Source: Salinisphaera sp. Q1T1-3
GTDB taxonomy: Bacteria > Pseudomonadota > Gammaproteobacteria > Nevskiales > Salinisphaeraceae
Assembly (NCBI RefSeq): GCF_003602005.1
Contig: NZ_QZWD01000016.1
Span: forward strand, 25,192 to 89,191
Direction of reading: 5' to 3'
DNA length: 64,000 nt
In this document: positions 55,060 through 64,000 of the stretch, piece by piece
Numbering within the stretch: position 1 is the first letter of the stretch
Layout: each line of letters opens with the position of its first letter
Notes under the pieces: generated by a model
What the model was told of the DNA's origin: nothing
Seen by the model: the letters and a program-made list of their open reading frames with translations, nothing else
The model's database searches: none
Made by a program: the position numbers and the translations under genes

Positions 55060-56379
55060 TTACAGATCATAGCCGCGTTCTTCGTGTTCGGTGATGTCCA
55101 GGCCGATGTCTTCGTTTTCCGCACCGATGCGCAGCCCCAGTGTGGCATCCAGAATCTTGAAGAGCACCCAGCTCACGACCGCCGTATAGACCAGAACCAC
55201 GACCAGGCCCAGCAATTGCACGCCGATCTGGCCCGCCATCCCGCTAACGGCATCGGACAGGCCGTAGCCGGAGAACGGGCCCAGCGAAGTCGCGGCAAAC
55301 ACGCCGGCAGCCAGTGTGCCGAGCATGCCACCGACCCCGTGCACTGGAAACACATCCAGCGAATCGTCGATGCGCAGAACGCGCTCGACGAACAGCGTCG
55401 CCGCGAAGCAGACCACACCTGCGGCGAGCCCGATGACGATCGCCGCGCCTGGCCCGACGTAGCCGGCCGCCGGCGTGATGGTGCCGAGCCCGGCGACCAT
55501 GCCGGTAACGATGCCCAGCACGCTGGGCTTGCCGAAACGCAGCCATTCGGCAGCCATCCAGGCCACACAACCGGCTGCCGCGGCCAGATGGGTGACCAGC
55601 ATGGCCGTGACCGCCTGGCCGTTCGCGGCCAGCGCGCTGCCGCCGTTGAAGCCGAACCAGCCGACCCAGAGCATGCCGGCCCCTGATACCGTCATGGTGA
55701 GGTTGTGAGGCGCCATGACACGTTTCTGGAACCCCAGGCGTGGTCCGGCCACGATCGCGGCGACCAGCGCGGCCACACCGGCGGTGATATGGACCACGGT
55801 GCCGCCGGCGAAGTCGAGAAAACCGAGTTGCGCGAGCCAGCCGCCGCCCCAGACCCAGTGCACGACCGGGACGTAGACCAGAAGCAGCCAGGCCGAGGAG
55901 AACCAGAGCAGCGCCGAAAAGCGCAGCCGTTCGGCAAAACCGCCGATGATCAGGGCCGGGGTGATGACCGCGAACGTCATCTGATAGAGCACGAACAGCA
56001 TGGTGGGAATCGTGCCGCTGACATCCGTGCGGCTGATCCCGGCCAGAAACACGTGAGACAGGTCCCCGATCCAGGCCCCATCACCGGAAAACGCCAGCGA
56101 ATAACCAACGGCGAACCACAAAAGCGAGGCGATCGCACAGATCGAAAAACACTGCATGAGCACCGAAAGCACGTTGCGCGAGCGCACCAAGCCGCCGTAG
56201 AACAGCGCCAACCCCGGTAGGGTCATGAACAGGACGAGCGCCGTGGCGACCATCACCCAGGCCGTATCGGCCTTGTCGATGGCATGGGGCGGGGCCGCAA
56301 ACGCGGGCGAGGCAAGCAGGGCGGCGGTGACGACGACAAACGCCCGGCGTGCCCAGCCGCGAGACAGGACATTGCGCAT
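55060..56379 (-). CDS. amtB: Ammonium transporter with signal peptide
   Basis: 439 residues. Cleaved-type signal (residues 1-29, TAALLASPAFA), 11 membrane helices, LPGLALFYGGLVRSRNVLS, Phe gate and twin-His region DFAGGTVVHITAGVAAL and FPVHGVGGMLGTLAAGVFA. Closest to AmtB of proteobacteria. The upstream AT-rich stretch (56380-56520) holds an NtrC-like dyad and a weak sigma-54-like sequence. Confidence 0.94.
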   Translation of the reverse strand: MRNVLSRGWARRAFVVVTAALLASPAFAAPPHAIDKADTAWVMVATALVLFMTLPGLALFYGGLVRSRNVLSVLMQCFSICAIASLLWFAVGYSLAFSGDGAWIGDLSHVFLAGISRTDVSGTIPTMLFVLYQMTFAVITPALIIGGFAERLRFSALLWFSSAWLLLVYVPVVHWVWGGGWLAQLGFLDFAGGTVVHITAGVAALVAAIVAGPRLGFQKRVMAPHNLTMTVSGAGMLWVGWFGFNGGSALAANGQAVTAMLVTHLAAAAGCVAWMAAEWLRFGKPSVLGIVTGMVAGLGTITPAAGYVGPGAAIVIGLAAGVVCFAATLFVERVLRIDDSLDVFPVHGVGGMLGTLAAGVFAATSLGPFSGYGLSDAVSGMAGQIGVQLLGLVVVLVYTAVVSWVLFKILDATLGLRIGAENEDIGLDITEHEERGYDL

Positions 56380-56442
56380 TACGGTGCAATCAACAAAATT
56401 TGCACCGAAGTATAGCGATAAGCCGTCCATCTCTCATTATTT

Positions 56443-56457
56443 GCACTAAAAGTGTGC
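56443..56457. promoter_or_regulatory. NtrC-like dyad upstream of amtB
   Basis: GCACTAAAAGTGTGC fits the enhancer consensus GCACYANNNTGGTGC at all but two positions. It is 64 bp before the amtB start, with a possible weak -24/-12 (GG-10-GC, TGGACGGCTTATCGCT) between. Nitrogen control of amtB is expected, but this site is closer to the promoter than usual. Confidence 0.4.
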
Positions 56458-56521
56458 GTTTCGCGCAGGGGCAAACGCTTTGAAAATGCCCGGTGGATGA
56501 GCTTTGCGTGGACGCCGGGCA

Positions 56522-56549
56522 TAAAAAAGGCCCCTTGAAGAAGGGGCCC
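56522..56549 (-). terminator. Intrinsic terminator of the glnK-amt operon
   Basis: On the minus strand, GGCCCCTT-CTTC-AAGGGGCC is followed by TTTTTT. It lies about 50 bp past the stop of the amt gene at 56598, so transcription ends before the second amtB-glnK pair. Confidence 0.88.
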
Positions 56550-56597
56550 TGAACGAAGCGCGGGTTCCGGCAGGAACCCGCGATCGAGACCGCCGGT

Positions 56598-57881
56598 TCA
56601 GGCGGTGCGGCGACTGCCGCCGGACGTGAATTCCGGATAGGCTTCCATGCCGATTTCCGACAGGTCCACACCTTCGGCTTCTTCTTCGGGCGATACCCGG
56701 ATACCGAAGGTGAACTTGATCAGCGCCCAGACGATCAGGCTCGTGACGAACACCCAGATGAAGATCGTCAGCGCGCCGACGATCTGGCCGACGAAAGTGA
56801 CTTCCGGGTTCGTGATCGGCACCACCAGCAGGCCGAGCAGGCCGCAGCTGCCATGGACCGAAATCGCACCGACCGGATCATCGATCTTGATCTTGTCGAA
56901 CAGCAGGATCGACAGCACCACCAGGATGCCGCCTGCCGCGCCGAACAGCGTGGCGATCAGCGGCGTCGGCGTCGACGGTTCGGCCGTGATCACGACCAGG
57001 CCGGCCAACGCGCCGTTGAGCGCCATCGTGAAATCACCCTTGCCGAAGATGGCACGCGCCAGCAGCAGAGCGGCGACCAGACCGCCGGCCGCCGCGGTGT
57101 TGGTGTTGAGAATGACCATTGCCACCGAGTTCGCACTGGTGATGTCGCCGAGCTTGAGCACGGAACCGCCGTTGAAACCGAACCAGCCCATCCAGAGAAT
57201 CAGCGTGCCCAACGCGGCCAGCGGCATGTTGGCGCCCGGAATGGCCGAGACACGGCCGTCGGGGCGGAACTTGCCCTGACGCGGACCGAGCAGGAGCACG
57301 CCGGCCAGCGCGGCCGCCGCACCGGCCATGTGGACGATGCCCGAACCGGCAAAATCGGAGAATCCGAGATCACCCAGGTTGTACAGCCCGAACACCGAGG
57401 CGCCGTTCCAGGTCCAGCTGCCCTCCATCGGATAGATGAACCCGGTCATCACGACAGCAAAGCCGAGAAATGCCCACAGGCGCATGCGTTCGGCCACGGC
57501 CCCGGAGACCACGGACATGGCGGTGGCCACGAACACGACCTGGAAGAAGAAATCGGCCGCGTCGGCATAGACCGAAGAGCCGTCGAATCCGTTCTGAGCC
57601 GATGTGGCCAGTGCGTCTGAAACCAGCGAGGAGCCGCCGCTGATGCCGCTCAGGAACCAGTTCCCGTCGTACATGATCATGTAGCCACAGATCATGTACA
57701 TCAGACACGAGATGGAATAGAGCGTGATGTTCTTGGTCAGGATTTCCGTGGTGTTCTTGGCGCGCACCAGGCCGGCTTCGAGCATGGAAAAGCCCGCGGC
57801 CATCCACATCACCAGCGCCCCCATCACCAGGAAATAAAAGGTGTCGATGGCGTACTGGAGCTGGAAAATCTGGTCTTGCAT
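56598..57881 (-). CDS. amt: Ammonium transporter, second type
   Basis: 427 residues without signal peptide. WMAAGFSMLEAGLVRAKNT, SGIVHMAGAAAALAG (first His), ISVHGSCGLLGLL (second His) and FNGGSVL are conserved. Sequence is clearly unlike the neighbouring AmtB (for example VRAKNTTEILTKN for VRSRNVLSVLMQC), marking a different Amt subclass rather than a recent duplicate. Second gene after glnK at 57918, 36 bp apart. Confidence 0.93.
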   Translation of the reverse strand: MQDQIFQLQYAIDTFYFLVMGALVMWMAAGFSMLEAGLVRAKNTTEILTKNITLYSISCLMYMICGYMIMYDGNWFLSGISGGSSLVSDALATSAQNGFDGSSVYADAADFFFQVVFVATAMSVVSGAVAERMRLWAFLGFAVVMTGFIYPMEGSWTWNGASVFGLYNLGDLGFSDFAGSGIVHMAGAAAALAGVLLLGPRQGKFRPDGRVSAIPGANMPLAALGTLILWMGWFGFNGGSVLKLGDITSANSVAMVILNTNTAAAGGLVAALLLARAIFGKGDFTMALNGALAGLVVITAEPSTPTPLIATLFGAAGGILVVLSILLFDKIKIDDPVGAISVHGSCGLLGLLVVPITNPEVTFVGQIVGALTIFIWVFVTSLIVWALIKFTFGIRVSPEEEAEGVDLSEIGMEAYPEFTSGGSRRTA

Positions 57882-57917
57882 ATCGTTTCCCTCGTCTCGG
57901 TTGTGGGCGGCCCGCGG

Positions 57918-58268
<351 letters not shown>

Positions 58269-58343
58269 TCACGCCTAAAAACACAATCCGCGTGCCGCAT
58301 CGGTGGCGATGTCAGGCGGTGCCGGCGATTGTCTGTAATCACT

Positions 58344-58359
58344 TGCACTCACCGTGCCA
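58344..58359 (-). promoter_or_regulatory. Sigma-54 promoter of glnK-amt
   Basis: On the minus strand TGGCACGGTGAGTGCA: GG and GC are exactly 10 bp apart and only one base of TGGCACRNNNNTTGCW differs. It predicts a start near 58333 and a ~77-nt leader to glnK. It lies upstream of, and divergent from, ubiK. Confidence 0.72.
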
Positions 58360-58461
58360 ATTTGGTGCACGGGCGAGAACGCGTGGCAAGAAAGCCGGTT
58401 TTGCGCCGGCTGTGGCAAAGCGGGCAAGCTGTGTCTTCAACATATTTTCGAGGAATCCCTC

Positions 58462-58701
58462 GTGCGCTCGATCGAAGACATGGCCAATCGGCTGGCCAAC
58501 GCACTGCCGCCGCAGGTCGCGCCGCTGCGCGAAGAGCTCAAGACGAATTTCCGGGCTGTGCTCCAGTCCCAGCTCGCCGAGCTGGATCTGGTCTCGAGAG
58601 AGGAATTCGAGGCCACCCGCGACATGCTTGTACACGCGCGCACGCGACTGGCCGAACTGGAAGCCCGCGTCGAGGCGCTGGAATCTCGGGAAAGCGAGTG
58701 A
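58462..58701 (+). CDS. ubiK: Ubiquinone biosynthesis accessory factor
   Basis: 79 residues: amphipathic N terminus (SIEDMANRLANALPPQV), then a C-terminal coiled coil (LAELDLVSREEFEATRDMLV, LAELEARVEALE) typical of the BMFP/UbiK family that supports aerobic ubiquinone synthesis. GTG 58462 has AGGAA 7 nt upstream. The UbiK-ComM adjacency is standard in gammaproteobacteria. Confidence 0.87.
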   Translation: MRSIEDMANRLANALPPQVAPLREELKTNFRAVLQSQLAELDLVSREEFEATRDMLVHARTRLAELEARVEALESRESE

Positions 58702-58726
58702 GTGCGGTCTGCCGGCCCGGCCGGGC

Positions 58727-60244
58727 ATGACGCTCGCCACGGTCCACAGCCGGGCACAAACCGGTCTGGCGGCGCCGGAGGTGGCGGTCGAAGTCGATCT
58801 GGCCGGCGGCCTGCCGGCGTTGGCGATCGTCGGGCTGCCCGAAACCGAGGTCAAGGAATCCAAGGATCGCGTGCGGGCGGCGATCGCCAACAGTGGCTAC
58901 GAATTTCCGACCCGACGCATCACTGTCAATCTGGCGCCGGCCGATCTGCCGAAGGAGGGCGGGCGATTCGATCTGGCGATAGCGCTCGGCATTCTGGCGG
59001 CCTCGGGGCAGATTCCGGCGGCGGCGCTGTCGGACTACGAATTTTTGGGCGAGCTGTCGTTATCGGGCGCGCTACGCAGTGTGCGCGGTGCCCTGCCGGC
59101 CACGCTGGCCGCGAGCCGGCGGTCGCGTCGTCTCGTCCTGCCGGCCGTCAACGGCGATGAAGCCGCGCTCGCCGCCGACGATGCCGCCCTCACGGCGGTG
59201 CACCTGAGTGATGTCGCACAGAGTCTGGTCGGTGATGAGGTGCTGTGGCGCGCGCCGGAAGCAGCCACGGTCGAGGCTGGCGATGATCGTCTGGCCGATA
59301 TCGCCGACGTGCGCGGGCAGCCACAGGCCAAGCGGGCACTCGAGATTGCCGCAGCGGGCGGTCACTCATTGTTGATGATCGGCCCGCCCGGCGCCGGCAA
59401 GACCATGCTGGCCTCACGATTGCCCGGTCTGCTGCCGCCGATGACGCGAGAACAGGCGTTGGAGGTTGCTGCCATCGCCTCGATCACCCCGAACGGTTTC
59501 CAAGCCGCACAGTGGGGCCGTCGCCCTTTTCGGGCACCGCATCACACGGCATCCGGCGTGGCGCTTGTCGGCGGCGGTTCAACGCCGAAACCGGGCGAGA
59601 TCACGCTCGCCCATCGGGGCGTGTTGTTTCTCGACGAGTTGCCGGAATTCGATCGGAAAGTCCTCGAAGTGCTGCGCGAGCCCCTGGAATCGGGCCAGAT
59701 CGTGATTTCGCGTGCCGCCCGGCAAGCGGAATTTCCGGCATCCTTCTTGTTCGTGGCGGCCATGAATCCGTGCCCCTGTGGCTATTTCGGCGACGCGTCG
59801 GGGCGATGCCACTGTACGCATGAACGCATCACGCGTTATCGATCGCGTTTATCCGGGCCGTTGCTCGATCGCATTGATATGCACCTGCATGTTGCGCCGA
59901 TCACCAAAAAAGTGCTTATGGCGCCCGCCGAATCCAATGAGCGCTCGAGTACAGTGCAGGCGCGCGTCATTGGTGCGCGCCAGTCTGCCATGGTGCGCTC
60001 CGGCGACTGCAATGCGGCGCTGACGGCGGCGGCGGTCGATCAACACTGTGTCTGTACGCCTGATGCCGAGCGGTTGCTGTCTCGGGCGATCGACCAGCTC
60101 GGGCTGTCGGCCCGCGGTTATCACCGTATTCTGCGCGTGGCACGCACGATCGCCGATCTGGCCGATGCCCCCACGATCGAGGCCGCCCACGTGGCTGAAG
60201 CGATCGGATTTCGGCAACTCGAACGAAACATCAGCACGCCCTAG
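58727..60244 (+). CDS. comM: YifB/ComM-type Mg-chelatase-like AAA ATPase
   Basis: 505 residues: N-terminal ChlI domain (GLPETEVKESKDRVRAAIAN), Walker A GPPGAGKTML, Walker B GVLFLDELPEF, MNPCPCGYFGD zinc-like turn, and the C-terminal helix bundle GLSARGYHRILRVARTIADL. ComM promotes branch migration during uptake-linked recombination. Its TAG stop is within CTAG and abuts a family A repeat. Confidence 0.94.
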   Translation: MTLATVHSRAQTGLAAPEVAVEVDLAGGLPALAIVGLPETEVKESKDRVRAAIANSGYEFPTRRITVNLAPADLPKEGGRFDLAIALGILAASGQIPAAALSDYEFLGELSLSGALRSVRGALPATLAASRRSRRLVLPAVNGDEAALAADDAALTAVHLSDVAQSLVGDEVLWRAPEAATVEAGDDRLADIADVRGQPQAKRALEIAAAGGHSLLMIGPPGAGKTMLASRLPGLLPPMTREQALEVAAIASITPNGFQAAQWGRRPFRAPHHTASGVALVGGGSTPKPGEITLAHRGVLFLDELPEFDRKVLEVLREPLESGQIVISRAARQAEFPASFLFVAAMNPCPCGYFGDASGRCHCTHERITRYRSRLSGPLLDRIDMHLHVAPITKKVLMAPAESNERSSTVQARVIGARQSAMVRSGDCNAALTAAAVDQHCVCTPDAERLLSRAIDQLGLSARGYHRILRVARTIADLADAPTIEAAHVAEAIGFRQLERNISTP

Positions 60245-60351
60245 CAGGCTGGTGCCGCATGACTGCGCGGCGCCTGCGACGCCTCGTCTTGCCGCCCATC
60301 GTCAATTCCAGGGCGCGCTTGGCGCGGACTCGCACGAAACCTCAACAGGCC
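60245..60351. repeat. Family A repeat, 107-bp remnant
   Basis: Flanked on both sides by CTAG (60241-60244 and 60352-60355). Contains CGCCTCGTCTTGCCGCCCAT, GTCAATTCCAGGGCGCGC and the full terminus CTTGGCGCGGACTCGCACGA, then CAACAGGCC. The opposite terminus is not a good match, so it has an internal deletion or a recombined end. From 60356 to 60630 I see no gene. Confidence 0.7.
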
Positions 60352-60630
60352 CTAGACAGCGGTCCGGCGTGCCTCTGGCGCGCCATTGCCTGTAACAAGG
60401 ATTGCCGAAAGGGCTGTTGTCGGTCGGGTCAGCAAGGATTGGGCATCACCCGCCGGCCGCCAAGCGGCTCGGATGCCTTGGCCGCCTGCCCAATCGTGGC
60501 CATGTGGGTTGTGAGTGCAACGCCGTCTCGGCGCGTCAGTCGACAGGCTCCTGATCGGAAAGGGCTTTATTTTTCGCGGCCACACGTGCGGCGGTGCTGG
60601 TGCGCAAGATCTTCATCTTGCACCTGAAAA

Positions 60631-60646
60631 TGGCACAGACTTCGCA
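60631..60646 (+). promoter_or_regulatory. Sigma-54 promoter of the TorF-type porin gene
   Basis: TGGCACAGACTTCGCA: GG and GC 10 bp apart and one mismatch to TGGCACRNNNNTTGCW. Predicts a start near 60658 and a ~72-nt leader before the ATG at 60730. It suggests the porin belongs to the nitrogen-starvation response together with the nearby Amt/PII genes. Confidence 0.65.
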
Positions 60647-60729
60647 TTCTCTCTTCTGGCGGCGTACATCCGGTGCGTCGATTCACCAGGCACGCGCGAT
60701 CGTCAGACCGTGTTCAAGGGAGACCACGC

Positions 60730-61518
60730 ATGAAACGCTATTTTGTCGCCGCATGTGCGGCCATCGCCACTGTGGCCAGCGGTTCCGCCATGGCGGCAAC
60801 CGATAATTCGACGACCGACAGCGCGCTGCTTGATGCAGTCAAGGGCTCGGTGAGCGCCAACGTCGCGTTCACCACGGACTACCGTTTCCGCGGCATCTCC
60901 CAGACCGATCGGGATTTCGCTATCCAGGGCGGGTTCGACTACACCATGAATTCCGGGTTCTATCTCGGGACCTGGGCTTCCAATGTCGATAACTTCAACC
61001 CCAGTCCTTACACGGGCGATAACGGCGCCCAGGCCGAGGTGGATCTCTACGGTGGTTATGACTACGCCATCAACGATCAATGGTCGGCCGGTATCAATGT
61101 TCTCTATTACTACTACCCCGGCGCGAGCACGGCCGGTCCGAACAACGAGATCGACTTCTGGGAATACACGCCGAGCGTGAGTTATACCGGGCAGAGTCTG
61201 TCGGCCACGCTCGGTGTTTCGGTCAGCTCGGACTATTACAACGAGAGCGGCACATCCTATTATCCGGCCTTTGATGTGAGCACGCCGCTCACCGATTGGC
61301 TGACGCTGGCCGCGCACGTCGGCTATCAGGGCATCGAAGACAACGATGTCTGGGGTACGCCGGATTACACCGACTGGAAAATCGCGCTGTCGACCGAGCA
61401 GTTCGGCCTGAACTGGGAAGTCGCCTACATCGATACGGATCTGTCGGATCAGGACTGCTTCGGCGGTCTGAATACCTGTGGCGCCACAGCAGTCGGGACG
61501 ATCAGCAAGTCGTTCTGA
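60730..61518 (+). CDS. TorF-family (Gcw_chp) outer-membrane porin
   Basis: 262 residues. Signal peptide of about 22 (ASGSAMA), a linker, then an outer-membrane beta-barrel with VAFTTDYRFRGISQTDRDFA, SNVDNF, alternating aromatic strands and terminal Phe (TISKSF). The DYRFRGISQT motif is typical of the TIGR02001 group. In other marine gammaproteobacteria such porins occur beside glnK-amt, which fits here. A role in ammonium or other nitrogen-solute passage is inference. Confidence 0.87.
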   Translation: MKRYFVAACAAIATVASGSAMAATDNSTTDSALLDAVKGSVSANVAFTTDYRFRGISQTDRDFAIQGGFDYTMNSGFYLGTWASNVDNFNPSPYTGDNGAQAEVDLYGGYDYAINDQWSAGINVLYYYYPGASTAGPNNEIDFWEYTPSVSYTGQSLSATLGVSVSSDYYNESGTSYYPAFDVSTPLTDWLTLAAHVGYQGIEDNDVWGTPDYTDWKIALSTEQFGLNWEVAYIDTDLSDQDCFGGLNTCGATAVGTISKSF

Positions 61519-61540
61519 TATCGACCTCGCCAGTCGCGGG

Positions 61541-61571
61541 ACGAGCCGGCGTCATGCCGGCTCGTTTGTTT
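61541..61571 (+). terminator. Intrinsic terminator after the porin gene
   Basis: 10-bp stem ACGAGCCGGC, loop GTCAT, complement GCCGGCTCGT followed by TTGTTT; 23 bp past the porin stop. Confidence 0.85.
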
Positions 61572-61616
61572 GCGGGGCGCGATTCGGCGCAGCCGCCCTG
61601 ATAGAATCGCCCGACC

Positions 61617-63617
61617 ATGGCGCAACCCAAGCTCAATCCGCAGCAGGATGCCGCGATGCGGTATCTGGATGGCCCATTGCTCGTGCTGGCCGGGGCCGGC
61701 TCGGGCAAGACCGGTGTCATTACGCGCAAGATCGCGCATCTGATCGGTCGCGGTTATCACGCCGATCGCATCATCGCGGTGACGTTTACCAACAAGGCCG
61801 CGCGCGAAATGAAGCAGCGCGCCTCGCGCCTGATATCCGGACAGGACGCGAAGGGGCTGACAGTCTCGACTTTTCATAGCCTGGGTTTGTCGATGATTCG
61901 AGCGGAGTACGACACGCTCGGCTTCAAGCCACGCTTTTCGATCTTCGATGCCGAGGACGCCGACAAGCTTCTGGCCGATCTCGTCGGTCGCGACGGGGAT
62001 CTGCGCAAGGAAACCCGCGCTGCCATCAGTGCCTGGAAGTCGGCTCTCGTCGACCCGGAGACCGCGAAGGCTCAGGCCAGTGGCAAGGAAGTGCCCATGG
62101 CCCGTGCGTATGCGGAATATCAGCGACGCTTGAAAGCCTACAATGCCGTGGACTTCGACGACCTGTTGTCGATCCCGGTACAGCTACTGCGCGATGACCC
62201 GGCGGCGCGCGAGCGCTGGCAGAACCGCTATCGCTATCTTCTGGTCGACGAATATCAGGACACCAACGCCGCACAGTACGAAATGATGCGGCTGTTGGCC
62301 GGTGCGCGGGCGGCCTTCACCGTTGTGGGCGACGACGATCAGTCGATCTATGCCTGGCGGGGCGCGCGCCCCGGGAATATCGCCGACCTATCCCGGGATT
62401 TCCCGCATCTCAAGGTCATCAAGCTCGAGCAGAACTATCGTTCGGTGGGCAATGTCCTCTCGGCGGCGAACTATCTGATTGGCCAATCGAGCCAGCGTGC
62501 CTATGAAAAGACCCTCTGGTCCTCGATGGGGCCGGGGGATCGGGTGCGTGTGCTGTCGGCCGGCGACGACGGCGCCGAAGCCGAACGCGTGGCCAGCGAG
62601 ATTTCGGCGCACAAGCTGCGTACCGGTAATGCCTACGGCGGCTATGCCGTTCTGTATCGCGGTAATTTCCAATCGCGCGCTTTCGAAAAAGCCCTGCGCG
62701 AGCGCAACATCCCGTATCGCGTGTCGGGCGGCAGATCGTTCTTCGAGCGTAGCGAAATCCGTGATCTGGTGACCTATCTCAAGTTGTTGGTCAATCCGGA
62801 CGACGATGCCGCCTTCCTGCGGATCATCAACCTGCCGCGGCGCGAGCTTGGCCCGGCGACGCTGGAAGCGCTGGCCCGGTACGCCGGGGCGCGCCATATC
62901 AGCCTGTTCGACGCTGCCCGGGGCGTGGGTCTGGCCGGTGGCGTCGGCGACCGCGCCGGACGGCGTCTGTCCGAGTTCGTCGACTGGGCCCGGCAACTGG
63001 CCATGGCTGGCGAATCCACGCCGCCGCGTGAGCTTGTCACTCAGCTAATGACCGACATCGACTATCGCGACTGGCTGCGTGATACCTCGGCCAATACGCG
63101 AGCGGCCCGCAAACGCCTGGAAAACGTCGACGATTTTCTCAACTGGCTCGGCCAGATCGGAGAAAACGACGACGGCACGCCGGTGGGGCTGGGGGACATC
63201 GTCAGACGCCTTTCGCTGCTCGATTTTGCCAATCAATCGGAAAAGGATGTCGAGAACCAGGTGCACCTGCTCACCCTTCACGCGGCCAAGGGCCTGGAGT
63301 TCGACCACGTATTCCTCGTGGGCATGGAAGAGGGGCTGCTGCCGCACCACGCCTGCATGGACGAAGAGCGCATCGAAGAAGAACGTCGGCTGCTCTATGT
63401 CGGCATTACCCGGGCACGCAAGAGCCTGGCCTTGACGTATGCCCGCAAGCGACGACGTGGCGGGGAGGATGCCGATGCGACGCCAAGTCGGTTCCTGGAC
63501 GAGCTGCCGTCGGAGGAAGTCGACTGGCCGAGCCAGACCGGCCAACGCAGCAAGGCCAGCGCCAGTGACGAGAACAAGGCGCAAGTCGCCGCCCTGCGGG
63601 CGATGCTGGGGAGTTAG
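61617..63617 (+). CDS. rep: ATP-dependent DNA helicase Rep
   Basis: 666 residues, UvrD/Rep superfamily 1A. Walker A LAGAGSGKTGV, VTFTNKAAREM, VDEYQDTNAAQYEMM, GDDDQSIYAWRGA, QNYRSVGNVL, LLTLHAAKGLEF and GITRARKSLALTYA are in order. Length and sequence fit Rep more than UvrD. Assists fork restart. The TAG stop lies within TTAG, which is the insertion point of the IS that follows directly. Confidence 0.95.
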   Translation: MAQPKLNPQQDAAMRYLDGPLLVLAGAGSGKTGVITRKIAHLIGRGYHADRIIAVTFTNKAAREMKQRASRLISGQDAKGLTVSTFHSLGLSMIRAEYDTLGFKPRFSIFDAEDADKLLADLVGRDGDLRKETRAAISAWKSALVDPETAKAQASGKEVPMARAYAEYQRRLKAYNAVDFDDLLSIPVQLLRDDPAARERWQNRYRYLLVDEYQDTNAAQYEMMRLLAGARAAFTVVGDDDQSIYAWRGARPGNIADLSRDFPHLKVIKLEQNYRSVGNVLSAANYLIGQSSQRAYEKTLWSSMGPGDRVRVLSAGDDGAEAERVASEISAHKLRTGNAYGGYAVLYRGNFQSRAFEKALRERNIPYRVSGGRSFFERSEIRDLVTYLKLLVNPDDDAAFLRIINLPRRELGPATLEALARYAGARHISLFDAARGVGLAGGVGDRAGRRLSEFVDWARQLAMAGESTPPRELVTQLMTDIDYRDWLRDTSANTRAARKRLENVDDFLNWLGQIGENDDGTPVGLGDIVRRLSLLDFANQSEKDVENQVHLLTLHAAKGLEFDHVFLVGMEEGLLPHHACMDEERIEEERRLLYVGITRARKSLALTYARKRRRGGEDADATPSRFLDELPSEEVDWPSQTGQRSKASASDENKAQVAALRAMLGS

Positions 63618-64000
63618 GGCCTGTTGATGTGTCATCACATGGGCAGCCAGAGCAGAGCACATGCCATGGCGACGACCGCGTCGTAGTGCGTCTTTAATTT
63701 ATCGAAGCGACACGCGATCGCACGGTACTGTTTGAGCCGTGCAAACGCGTTCTCGACGAGATGTCGATAACGGTATAAACCGCGATCGAAGTCTGGATTG
63801 GCTCGCTTGGAATGACGCCGGCGCGGAATGACCGGCCAACTGGATCGGGTCTGGATCGCTGATCGGACTCGACGACTGTCATAGCCTTTATCGGCGATCA
63901 TGATGTCAACGCGAGGTATCGCGTCGACCCGGCTCGGCCCGATCGAACAATCGTTGATCTGACCGCCGGTGATCTCGAAGGTGATCGGCAAGCCGTAGGC
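63618..64000 (-). mobile_element. IS5-family insertion sequence, right part
   Basis: The element begins GGCCTGTTGATGTGTC immediately after TTAG (63614-63617) and runs out of the window. Its first 16 bases are the same as the terminus of the family A repeats. Only the end containing the 3' part of the transposase gene is visible, so the other terminus and the duplicated TTAG cannot be checked. Confidence 0.8.
63635..64000 (-). CDS. IS5-family transposase, C-terminal part (continues beyond window)
   Basis: At least 121 residues of a DDE transposase: FEITGGQINDCSI, the second catalytic Asp in MIADKGYDSRRVR, PRRRHSKRANPDFDRGLYRY, the catalytic Glu in RHLVENAFARLKQYRAIACR and the C-terminal FDKLKTHYDAVVAMACALLW. 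The YREN-like region is intact, so the enzyme may be active. It is the candidate mobiliser of the family A repeats. Confidence 0.9.
   Translation of the reverse strand, partial: AYGLPITFEITGGQINDCSIGPSRVDAIPRVDIMIADKGYDSRRVRSAIQTRSSWPVIPRRRHSKRANPDFDRGLYRYRHLVENAFARLKQYRAIACRFDKLKTHYDAVVAMACALLWLPM

Noticed and set aside
56383..56406. GGTGCAA...TTGCACC dyad near the amtB start as an NtrC site
   Set aside because: Arms are inverted relative to the NtrC consensus and the dyad overlaps the leader next to the start codon; it may be an unrelated hairpin.

Overview
The window reads as chromosomal DNA of a GC-rich, aerobic, heterotrophic gammaproteobacterium. The evidence is a Pseudomonas-type arginine succinyltransferase (aruCFGDB) cluster, the glnK-amt / ubiK-comM / rep neighbourhood, type-A-like PutA with PutP, and no PTS genes. 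A halophilic genus such as Salinisphaera would fit the gene content, but that is a guess. I saw no rRNA, tRNA or CRISPR array.

Layout. 0-6.4 kb: amino-acid/polyamine catabolism (M20 amidohydrolase, Lrp regulator, aldehyde dehydrogenase, XRE-cupin regulator, FAD oxidase). 6.5-13.9 kb (minus): arginine succinyltransferase pathway, interrupted by a ~570-bp inverted-repeat element. 14.0-20.3 kb (plus): a PTS-independent N-acetylglucosamine operon (ROK repressor with a perfect 19-bp-arm operator, MFS porter, BadF-type kinase, NagB-II-type deaminase, a CPBP protease, NagA). 20.4-25.0 kb: LysE exporter and a minimal ethanolamine unit (eutB, eutC, eat). 25.0-28.3 kb: a decayed strip with a truncated photolyase, a glutaryl-CoA dehydrogenase broken by a MITE, a K+ channel and an SDR remnant. 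28.4-34.6 kb: proline use (putA, a new 36-residue membrane peptide, putP, divergent AraC regulator). 34.6-35.7 kb: stacked mobile repeats and no recognisable gene. 35.8-46.0 kb: an ABC sugar importer, a GntR regulator and enzymes that I read as a D-apiose/D-apionate pathway (ApdG, a two-piece ApnL, ApnO, OiaC). 46.0-54.6 kb: housekeeping and envelope genes (DUF423, PhzF-like, ppk1, SYLF lipid-binding protein, mtgA, yheT-like hydrolase, glycosyltransferase, cardiolipin synthase). 54.6-61.5 kb: nitrogen module with two Amt/PII pairs, ubiK, comM and a TorF-type porin, with sigma-54-like promoters before glnK and the porin. 61.6-64.0 kb: Rep helicase and the end of an IS5-family element.

The most unusual feature is a set of short, transposase-less repeats whose ends match the IS at 63618. 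They sit at CTAG/TTAG target sites, and at six loci that target is the amber stop codon of the upstream gene, so the gene is spared. Two other elements of this kind adjoin or break pseudogenes.

Functional assignments come from remembered family motifs and gene order; none was confirmed by a database search.
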